Position numbers and translations under genes: made by a program
Shown: piece after piece, positions 26,101 through 28,903 of the stretch
Layout: every line of letters starts with the position of its first letter
Position numbering within the stretch: the stretch's first letter is position 1
Assembly (NCBI GenBank): GCA_958436995.1
Contig: CAUBMI010000022.1
Coordinates: 1 to 28,903 of the forward strand
DNA length: 28,903 nucleotides
Direction: 5' to 3'
Source: an uncultured Collinsella sp.
Lineage (GTDB): Bacteria > Actinomycetota > Coriobacteriia > Coriobacteriales > Coriobacteriaceae
The notes under the pieces: generated by a model
Databases searched by the model: none
The model's input: the letters and a program-made list of their open reading frames with translations, nothing else
Told to the model about the DNA's origin: nothing

Positions 26101-27178
26101 CCTGACGCTCTCGGGCACCCCGTCCAAGGCCAGAGTGTCTAGCTTTGACATCACGTGCAAGGACGCTCGGGGTGAGACCGGGACCGCGCACTTTGTTCTG
26201 GTCGTTCAGGCGAAGCGGGTCAAGCTTGCATTTGAGAGCGGCAACTTCGTCTATAGCGGTGACGCCCAGGCGCCCGAGGTCACGGGGGTTCCCAAGGCCT
26301 GCGAAGGTGACCTGAGGGTCAGGTATTACGGGACGGGCGGCACGCACTATTCGTCGAGTGAGGCCCCGACCGATGCCGGCACGTATCGCGCCGTTGCCAC
26401 GCTGCGAAGCAACGGGTATATCGGCGCCGCCTCGCGCAAGTTCAGGATTGCGCCGACGAAGCTTAAGGTAAAAGTCGACGATGTTGAACGCTTCGAGGGA
26501 GAGATGAATCCCGCCTTTACCTCGAGCCTAAAGAGCTCGGCCGATACCTCGGGCGTGAAGGTCGAGTACTCCTGCGTCGCCGATGAGAGTTCTCCGGCGG
26601 GCGAGTACCAGATCGAGGCGACGGTCACCGACCCGAACTTTGATGTCACGGTTGAGCCCGGTACGCTGACGGTGAAGAAGAAGCAAGAGCCTGTCGACCC
26701 GGACCCGGTGGTTCCCGATCCGGACAAGCCCGATGGACCCGATCCGGACAAGCCGGACCCGGACCAGCCTGACCCGGACCAGCCGGACAAGCCCGAGCCC
26801 GACCAGCCTGACCCGGGCAGGCCCGAGCCCGGCAAACCGGAGCCTGATCAGCCGGACAAGCCGGACCCGGATAACCCGGATAAGCCTGAGCCCGACAACC
26901 CGAGTAAGCCGGAGCCGGAAAAGCCCGGAACGCCCGATTCGGACCAGCCGGATTCAAAGGATCCGACAAAACCCGGTAGTTCGGATGACTCCGCAGCTGA
27001 TAAGGCAAAGGCATCGGGCGCGGAAAACTCCGGCAAGAAGGAATCTTCCAAGTCGAGCGCTCAGCAGCTCGCCGATACGGGCGATCACGCGCCATTGGCC
27101 GTCGCCGTGGCTGCGGGCGCCGTTGCGCTTATCGCAATAGCGCTCGAGCTGCTGCGTCGTCGTCGCTCGGACGCGTAA
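14189..27178 (+). CDS. Giant (4329-residue) secreted cell-wall-anchored repeat protein, adhesin-like
   Basis: Surface protein, not homologous end to end to anything I recognise. Order: signal peptide (about 1-34, ending STAYADD); Ser/Asp-rich stretch to about 130; two tandem 387-residue units of BspA-type leucine-rich repeats plus an Ig-like domain (138-911); three InlB-like repeats; an internal hydrophobic segment (1189-1213); sixteen InlB B-type repeats (about 1263-2576; pattern GxVxG..YxxG..VTLxAxAxxGYxFxGWxxxG..YxFxV..D..xxAxF); three large modules (from 2578, 3199 and 3724), each with an InlB-like unit, an Ig domain (LSYQW...GEYFCR), an He_PIG-like Ig domain (LTLSGVPSKTG) and MBG-like domains (DAGTYRA); two Pro-Asp linkers; and an LADTG sorting signal (4294-4298) with hydrophobic helix and RRRR tail. 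GGGAAGG precedes ATG 14189. The fold types indicate adhesion to host or other cells; the ligand is unknown. Confidence 0.93.
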   Translation: MNRITAALYRFLVVYLSVAMVVTSIPLAPSTAYADDAGALAVESEAQETDSGSDADVDAVDNASSSSEGSSSTTSDQTNNAQDESSSSDTSTSTSSLAQDLSSSATNSDAAKSLAATAEPSSDDSEVDSLVYEDPTVYEYAKLMPNGYVYPCDASGNVTVEIDGNDPYENSVDGKLVTNLIVDYGVDGVPGYICEYSSSLRSVRFENSSISSIGLHAFSGCSNLADISFSGMTIGGIGTEAFSGCGSLTSLNINDVATIGSMGDAAFAWSGLRSTGLDKVVGLSSIPENAYNGCSALTDTGLGGNTSITSIGVNAFKNCSRLATTGLENNTTIKTLREGCFSGTNMSGGLTLPLYSKIEELPGRAFYGSKLETVYFGCDHVVLIYSTTFPKQNMTVMVPAKMVSQYASGRPKEVWESCNGSLPVPVGKMLQKIKVSRDPDKMAYRQGDTISLEGMSVTFQYPHSTMDSDYEALIKDELGEYLTATPCDGDVFDESMDGEPIQLVYDDGYTRLVAYSKGNLQQAAYEYAKLMPNYYLYPCDANGNLTVEIDENSPRENSVDGRMVTNLIVDYGVDEVDAQLCADSTNLRSVRFENTSISQIGLHAFYNCPNLTDISLSGMTIGTIGKEAFYGCKSLASLNISETTTIGSMGYAAFAGSGLVSTGLDKVVGLTSIPDRAYEGCKALTDTGLDKNASITSIGVCAFRFCSNLATTGLESNTTVETLGRTCFYGTDLSGGLTLPYNSKIEELPEKAFGSTNLETVFFGCNHAVLINTDTFPKYNMTVMVPAKMIPKYSKGEPKAVWERCNGCLPVPVGKVLENVEISCDPNNMTYEPGDTISLEGMSVELDYPHSVSIWDYEALIKEELGEYLTATPCDGDVFDESMDGQPVKLVYDDGYSHFETQTKGTLQLKKPEPTSFQISYAQTIDKGEHKLMDGVELPDVSGATTIDAGAEVTLDAGALGMLNDNITFKGWYDTESGKYISKEAVCTFTPDKDLSLEARFKLKDYAVHANDAQATDSSQDFAHLSVTAQNCYRNAGETVELSAATDNALFLGWYLGEGDDAYAVSDQLDFTYTVDKADAIVSEDKTDARIEITPRYCAPQANVVLSVDGVDENGQPLGQFLSTGLYGIGSRVTVVAVPMPGYVFDYATDALGNVVFTGDDGPSYTFVLEGDVQYTAHFREATDPDESLAALKAALIAAITAAAVLATMYGLGEIVDPIAADAVIEIGMADNIEDVAAVGTKVLKEIKDIIDDHKKPKPHGDHKIEIIATAQPEVGGVVTGGGIHYEGTVATLEAVANPGYRFVCWKENGVEVSTSPLKTMTITDLTPEVVKMTAVFEKKVEITAVAEADGIQADFSTGCTASPVKQSITRGDQAMVTASEGPDYAFVGWFEDGIEVSPERTYIFKAEVDRHLVARFRKADKTILVNTDPFDSAEVLCDGVPVVDGKVRAKDGDILTFTMRPKVRPDNPEKTYRFVEWRETDARGITIANKQEVCEYRVNGNARIEAVMDGRDAHTVRAEADPLEGGTVTLKRGETAGMVLEVPEGERVTAEATPSEGYIFDGWYLSNGGSDATSTLVSSERSYTFEPITDCVIQAKFTRACKVDVVVEPAAAMAGKYLVHGEGYCMKGEPATLSIELTAEASKQFTFKGWYDAKTDLLLGTDPSYLEFYPEDVDCTVRAVFEENTYTVTAKAKKTFVERGAVEIEGHPGAFSVTCGYGDTVMLKAKANDGYRFDHWKDDSGKEYDTAELVVKVTKSDTYTAIFTDSKPEVIVTADSWLGGTVTCNGTVVKPTTDTFKLGETLHLTAKAHPGFLFWGWYVNGRLKSLKHETSLVAKARGKTGHCVITAGFVPIDTVCVPLADPAEGGTVKASRVLADRGAEVALKATPNPGYVFTGWYTADGTFESADAEFTCHQERSHVHIARFMAKSYEVDATTVVDSGTGSLVESSVAGWVEGTGTVEAGHAATLTAHALSDYAFEYWADASGAVVSRDSTYHVMPTSDTTLQAVFSAKQYTVDVSCEENMGTVEGAGAYAAGQVATVRAIAAEDTAFVGWFQNGTCVSSKKTYRFTVREDTSLYAVFASGSYVVHTVASPAEGGAVSGFGGYEAGDRATLRAIANTGYSFAGWTDDKGESVSENADYTVKVTGDATYTATFTPKSYQVVLSASDDSVGTLSGEGAYQFGDTVELNATPMGTKRFVGWYVLDAEGNKSLLSCDAHCWVKLDKDMVEGLEDDTLELRAVFADPYEVTVTGEVVVKDKASNRGCRATGSGSFAVGDQVELTAVAGMGYRFVGWSTDKEGTSIVETATTLDVTVTQDITYYAQFESDGQVTITVTGSSIFRGTALLVDGIPAGSRSYDRGDMFMAIAIPWKKYHFSHWVDDAGVTVSYSAFYIGTAKENRQLTAVFYETGCDVQVATYPKDAGFSMVALGTGGSYHSAAIMFTVPHKGWKFKYWVDENGMPVGATPVINRVVFGNRTFTAVYERASMTVTAVDSRQGGHVEGSSEDESLGYAVTNEVENGESTTLTAVPDAGYVFDGWYARNDDGSLGDEPLSTDATWTFVPEDNMTVEARFAEAPKYKVTARAVNGSVDPESALVATDGKVTLSAAPDEGCYLTRVTVAEEAGEDGSAGNAYDLDISDYKGGAYEVTLSGVSAPQQVTFEFAKAAAPEVLAQPQDASAYEGDPVELSVAAEAGRNVRVHAAVSSGSAADVKLSYQWYRVSDDGGKAVALKGETGETLSITQLDSDGEGEYFCRITQNYLGTVTKTDTEHAKVSIVPREALVFNGRVLPVATAHDEYRVVIAGATGGKAPYAYNLDDVEVPEGMQLTLADDGSGALVLSGVPAATGVHSFKIGCTDDLGNKCDAHFALLVKAKEAPLTFEGQTFTYNATAQAPELSGVPEGCEDDVKLTYVGTGDTHYSSDQAPVDAGTYRAVVTLDAKGYVGNASCDFTIEKAPVDISIETSDVTYDGARHGAAVAVAGLDASGYSVAYCGIDGTSYGPTALEPCDSGNYRVTVKVTDSNYQGKESAEFSITKASQVITGTTSYSGVYGGDPIVFNNVAQTPVTFELVDSDDDRGPVSIKGRCATVKAAGTARVVAHAKASRNYLAAEDVELTVSVAPAQLLVKVDDAERFEGQENPEFTSSLVSRCDTSDVKVTYFCSANKKSPAGEYQIDAAVADPNFDVAVDPGTLTVKKKPEHYKVTAKAVNGSVDNDLVSVVEGGDATVSATPDEGCYLERVTVAQAGSDATVDLDISDYKGGAYKVTLSDVTTSREVAFEFAKADAPRVVAQPQDVSVHEGDSAVLSVAAEAGKNVADHAASSTGCAAEVELSYQWFRMVNGKAVALEGETGETLSLADLDDELAGEYFCRITQRYLGTEKQTDSDCVSVSVVAWDTLVFNGGLLPAASAHGTYIATIAGAAGGKAPYEYAWDKTKLPDGLKLSRTSGGLTLSGVPSKTGVFAFDITCTDARGEAMTARFALAVQAKRVKLTFTDGDFTFNGASQAPEVSGAPKVCKGDLKVWYYGCGSTQYFSTDAPTDAGTYRAVATLRSHGYIGAAACQFEIAPAKLKVKVDDAERFEGEADPAFTSSLESAVDTSGVKVEYSCDADESSPAGKYQIGATVTDPNFDVEVVPGTLTVKKKQEPVGPDPVVPDPDNPDNPDPDNPDPDQPDPGPNPGPDNPEPDNPNPDPKPDPDPKPDPDPKPDPDNPDPDNPEPDNPDKPERFEVTAKAVNGSVDNASVTVDAGGDVTLSATPDEGCYLERVTVTEAGPDKAIDLDISGYEGGAYEVTLSGVTASHEITFEFAKADAPKVIAQPQDASAHEGDAVVLSVAAEAGKGVLDHTSSSTGSAADVELSYQWFHMVGGETVALEGETGETLLIEGLDEDCAGEYFCRVTQRYLGTEAQVESDRAVVSVVLRDALVFNGGLLPVARAHSTYRATIAGAAGGEAPYEYTWDDAKLPDGFKLTRTAGGLTLSGTPSKARVSSFDITCKDARGETGTAHFVLVVQAKRVKLAFESGNFVYSGDAQAPEVTGVPKACEGDLRVRYYGTGGTHYSSSEAPTDAGTYRAVATLRSNGYIGAASRKFRIAPTKLKVKVDDVERFEGEMNPAFTSSLKSSADTSGVKVEYSCVADESSPAGEYQIEATVTDPNFDVTVEPGTLTVKKKQEPVDPDPVVPDPDKPDGPDPDKPDPDQPDPDQPDKPEPDQPDPGRPEPGKPEPDQPDKPDPDNPDKPEPDNPSKPEPEKPGTPDSDQPDSKDPTKPGSSDDSAADKAKASGAENSGKKESSKSSAQQLADTGDHAPLAVAVAAGAVALIAIALELLRRRRSDA
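14600..16921 (+). repeat. Two tandem 1161-bp units inside the surface protein (leucine-rich repeats plus Ig-like domain)
   Basis: Unit 1 is 14600-15760, unit 2 is 15761-16921. Both begin YEYAKLMPN and run through about eight BspA/TpLRR repeats (IGLHAFSGCSNLADI type), a cap ending GKMLQ/GKVLE, and an Ig-like domain with QGDTISLEGMSV and GEYLTATPCDGDVFDESMDG. The spacing is exactly 387 codons. Copies are clearly related but diverged, so the duplication is not recent. Confidence 0.9.
17975..21916 (+). repeat. Array of about sixteen InlB B-type repeats in the surface protein
   Basis: Each unit is 70-95 residues, with a core such as GYRFVCWKENGVEVS, AFVGWFQNGTCVSS or GYVFDGWY followed by a strand ending in (A/V)xF. 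Neighbouring units differ strongly in sequence and length, so the array is old and not prone to slippage. Three less regular units of the same kind occur just before the internal hydrophobic segment. Confidence 0.82.
21920..26683 (+). repeat. Three large repeated modules in the C-terminal half of the surface protein
   Basis: Module 1 runs 21920-23782, module 2 runs 23783-25108 and module 3 runs 25358-26683. Modules 2 and 3 are exactly the same length (1326 bp) and very similar, with long stretches near-identical at DNA level. Module 1 has about 537 extra bases, coding for two added domains (KAPVDISIETSDVTYDG and the following SQVITGTTSYSGVYGG region). The offset between modules 2 and 3 is 1575 bp, one module plus one Pro-Asp linker, suggesting a duplication of that combined unit. 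Confidence 0.88.
25109..25357 (+). repeat. Pro-Asp-rich linker 1 with 18-bp tandem repeat
   Basis: About 83 residues dominated by PDP, DNP and DPK triplets between modules 2 and 3. At 25250-25303 the unit GATCCCAAGCCTGATCCA occurs three times in a row (last base differs in the third), a possible site of length variation. Likely an extended, stiff spacer. Confidence 0.85.
26684..26977 (+). repeat. Pro-Asp/Glu-rich wall-spanning linker 2
   Basis: About 98 residues of PDP, DQPDKPEP and similar motifs between module 3 and the sorting signal. This is the usual position of the peptidoglycan-spanning spacer in wall-anchored proteins. It is related to linker 1 but shows less exact DNA repetition. 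Confidence 0.85.
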
Positions 27179-27235
27179 CGGCTCAAAAGGGGTGGCTAGA
27201 TTGAAGCTGTGCGCGATTTAGCCTGCTAAAGCGTA

Positions 27236-27241
27236 TATACT
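27236..27241 (+). promoter_or_regulatory. Possible brnQ -10 box just before the terminator
   Basis: TATACT, as in the -10 candidates before moeA and selD. It would give a start near 27248, inside the 5' arm of the terminator hairpin. No convincing -35 is seen. Confidence 0.3.
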
Positions 27242-27243
27242 TG

Positions 27244-27278
27244 CGGGACGGGTCTTTTGCCCGTCCCGTTTTTGTTTT
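27244..27278 (+). terminator. Intrinsic terminator after the giant surface-protein gene
   Basis: Perfect 9-bp stem CGGGACGGG (27244-27252) with CCCGTCCCG (27260-27268), a seven-base loop and a T-rich tail TTTTTGTTTT. Only 18 bases separate the tail from the brnQ start codon. Confidence 0.9.
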
Positions 27279-27296
27279 GACTCGAAAGGTGGTCCC

Positions 27297-28655
27297 ATGG
27301 CTTCATCCGCCCCGCGCGGTCTGCGCTCCGACCATGTCCTCACCGTCGGCATCGCCCTGTTCTCGATGCTCTTTGGCGCCGGCAACCTTATTATCCCGCC
27401 GCTGCTGGCGCTGCAGGCAGGCTCTGCCACGCCGGTTGCCATGCTTGGCTTTCTCATTGCCGCCATCGGCCTGCCCGTCATGGGCTTTATCGCCGTTGCG
27501 CTTGCCGGAACGGCGCGCGAGCTTGCCGGCCGCGTGCACCCCAAGTTTGGCGAGTTCTTTGTTGCGGCGGTGTATCTGGCCATTGGCCCGTGCCTGGCCA
27601 TTCCGCGCACGAGCTCCACGGCCTTCGAGATGCTGGTGCCGCTGCTGCCCGAGGGCGTCTCGCTCAGCACGGCACGCCTGGTGTTTGCCGTTGGATTCTT
27701 TATCATCGCGTTTGCGCTCACGCTGCGCCCCGGCGTCATCACGCGCGTGCTCGGCCGCATTACGGGCCCCGCGCTCATTGCCCTTATCGTATTGGTCGTG
27801 GGTGCCGCTGTGGTCTCGCCGCTGGGCTCCGCTGCCGCGCCGCAGGCTCCCTATAATGCTGGCGCTGCCGTACAGGGCTTTTTGACCGGCTATCAGACCA
27901 TGGACCTGCTCGCGTCGCTCGCCTTTGGCATCATCATCGCCGAGACCATCCACGAGCTGGGTGTTACCGATGACAAGCGCGTTGCCTTCGAGATTTCGCG
28001 CTCCGGCGTGATCGCCGGTGTGCTCATGGCCATCATCTACTGCGGCTTGGGCCTTGCCGGCGCGCAGCTCAGCACCGTGATGCCCGATGCCACCAACGGT
28101 GCCGCCATCCTCGCCCGTTCCGCCTCTATGCACTTTGGCCTCGCCGGCACGGTCGTGGTCTTTGCGATCTTCTTCCTCGCCTGCATGAACGTGTGCATCG
28201 GCCTTATCAGCTGCTGTTCGCGCTATTTCTGCGAGACGTATGTGGTCAAAGGGGGAGCGGAGGCTTCCGAGGAGGCCATGCGTCGTCCCTTTGCTGTTCT
28301 CGCCTTTGTGTTCGCGGCGTTTTCGTGCGTGCTTTCCAACGTGGGCCTCGACGTGATTCTTATGTTCTCGGTGCCCATGCTCAACGCCCTGTACCCCGTC
28401 GCCATCGTGCTGGTGCTTATGGGTCTGGTGCACGGTTTTTGCGACGCGCATCCGCAGGTGTGGGTCTGGGTCGGCGGCGTTGTCGCAGTGCAGAGCGTGA
28501 TTACCTCGGTCCGCGATGCGTTCTTTACGGGCGCGTGGCTGCCGTTCGATGCGCTGCCGCTGGCAGACATTGGAGCCGCGTGGGCGCCGGTTGCCGTGGT
28601 GGCGTTTGTGATCGGCCTGCTCCACAGCTGGTTTGTCGTACATTCGAGGAGCTAG
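27297..28655 (+). CDS. brnQ: Branched-chain amino acid:cation symporter BrnQ
   Basis: 452-residue polytopic membrane protein of the LIVCS family that imports leucine, isoleucine and valine with Na+ or H+. The N-terminal family signature FSMLFGAGNLIIPPLLALQAG is near residues 21-41; about twelve hydrophobic helices follow, with conserved segments GPCLAIPRTSSTAFE and YQTMDLLASLAFG. AAAGG (27285-27289) precedes ATG 27297 by seven bases. It stands alone between the surface-protein terminator and the tRNA promoter, and has no room for a promoter downstream of that terminator. Substrate is assigned from the family only. Confidence 0.93.
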   Translation: MASSAPRGLRSDHVLTVGIALFSMLFGAGNLIIPPLLALQAGSATPVAMLGFLIAAIGLPVMGFIAVALAGTARELAGRVHPKFGEFFVAAVYLAIGPCLAIPRTSSTAFEMLVPLLPEGVSLSTARLVFAVGFFIIAFALTLRPGVITRVLGRITGPALIALIVLVVGAAVVSPLGSAAAPQAPYNAGAAVQGFLTGYQTMDLLASLAFGIIIAETIHELGVTDDKRVAFEISRSGVIAGVLMAIIYCGLGLAGAQLSTVMPDATNGAAILARSASMHFGLAGTVVVFAIFFLACMNVCIGLISCCSRYFCETYVVKGGAEASEEAMRRPFAVLAFVFAAFSCVLSNVGLDVILMFSVPMLNALYPVAIVLVLMGLVHGFCDAHPQVWVWVGGVVAVQSVITSVRDAFFTGAWLPFDALPLADIGAAWAPVAVVAFVIGLLHSWFVVHSRS

Positions 28656-28666
28656 GGTATCGTCGC

Positions 28667-28695
28667 TTGCACAGGCGGGGAGTCTCCCCTATAAT
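28667..28695 (+). promoter_or_regulatory. Strong sigma-70-type promoter of the tRNA pair
   Basis: TTGCAC (28667-28672), a 17-base spacer, and a perfect TATAAT (28690-28695). A GGGGA-GTC-TCCCC dyad (28677-28689) fills the spacer. Expected start near 28702, 45 bases before tRNA-Pro. Confidence 0.75.
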
Positions 28696-28746
28696 TTCCT
28701 TCGCTTTGGGACACGCAAGGTTTAGACCTTAGCTGCTCAACACCTT

Positions 28747-28823
28747 CGGGACGTGGCGCAGTTTGGTAGCGCGCCTGCTTTGGGAGCAGGATGTCGCAGG
28801 TTCAAATCCTGTCGTCCCGACCA
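28747..28823 (+). tRNA. tRNA-Pro(TGG)
   Basis: 77-base cloverleaf including the encoded CCA. The acceptor stem CGGGACG pairs with CGTCCCG; the anticodon stem CCTGC/GCAGG carries loop TTTGGGA with anticodon TGG at 28781-28783; the T-arm contains GGTTCAAATCC. It is followed six bases later by tRNA-Gly. Confidence 0.96.
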
Positions 28824-28829
28824 TATCTT

Positions 28830-28903
28830 GCGGGCGTAGTTCAATGGTAGAACCCCAGCCTTCCAAGCTGATGACGCGGGTTCGATTCCCGTCGCCCGCT
28901 CCA
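28830..28903 (+). tRNA. tRNA-Gly(TCC)
   Basis: 74 bases including the encoded CCA, ending exactly at the window edge. Acceptor GCGGGCG pairs with CGCCCGC; D-arm GTTC/GAAC; anticodon TCC at 28862-28864 in loop CTTCCAA; T-arm GGGTTCGATTCCC. The outermost anticodon-stem pair is C-A instead of a Watson-Crick pair. Co-transcribed with tRNA-Pro. Confidence 0.95.

Noticed and set aside
21254..26347. Minus-strand frames of 842 and 808 codons opposite the surface-protein repeats
   Set aside because: Both lie antisense to a continuous 4329-codon gene and mirror its repeats; no independent start signals or domains.

Overview
The window looks like chromosome from a high-GC, anaerobic, gut-type Actinomycetota of the class Coriobacteriia, probably Collinsella or a close relative. 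This is inferred from codon usage, Mo/Se anaerobic enzymology, a very large BspA/InlB-repeat surface protein with an LAxTG-type anchor, and the gene style; no rRNA or other phylogenetic marker is present. Most genes are on the + strand and none looks broken. One CDS (selD) is hidden from a standard ORF search by an in-frame UGA.

Layout. 1-1264 (-): the 5' 421 codons of a ClC-family transporter of the fluoride-exporter type. 1479-3231: moeA and a mogA/moaB gene (molybdenum insertion into molybdopterin), closed by a terminator. 3323-6893: modABC molybdate ABC transporter behind a promoter overlapped by a Fur-like dyad. ModB carries an unusual extracytoplasmic extension of about 185 residues. 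6894-7324: a 431-bp non-coding leader with a possible 22-codon leader peptide and a stem that would mask the ribosome-binding site of the next gene. 7325-10846: two paralogous double-cubane-cluster (2-hydroxyacyl-CoA-dehydratase-like) proteins and their ATP-dependent activase. Each paralog is followed by a copy of a palindromic element of about 105-112 bp. 10917-14062: a selenium unit, selD (itself a selenoprotein, Sec17), yedF, a DUF3343 gene and a class V aminotransferase/cysteine desulfurase-like gene. 14189-27178: one 4329-residue secreted, wall-anchored repeat protein. 27297-28655: a BrnQ branched-chain amino-acid transporter. 28747-28903: tRNA-Pro(TGG) and tRNA-Gly(TCC) behind a strong promoter.

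How it fits together. ModABC imports molybdate, and MogA and MoeA load it onto molybdopterin. SelD makes selenophosphate; YedF, DUF3343 and the desulfurase-like protein are the partners usually seen where selenium serves selenium-dependent molybdenum hydroxylases as well as selenocysteine. Mo and Se supply genes side by side therefore suggest Mo/Se enzymes encoded elsewhere in the genome. The double-cubane proteins and activase form a low-potential reductase system placed directly upstream of selD; whether they take part in selenium chemistry is open.

Most novel candidates: the structured leader at 7226-7321, the covarying palindromes after both double-cubane genes, the ModB extension, and the architecture and leader of the giant surface protein.
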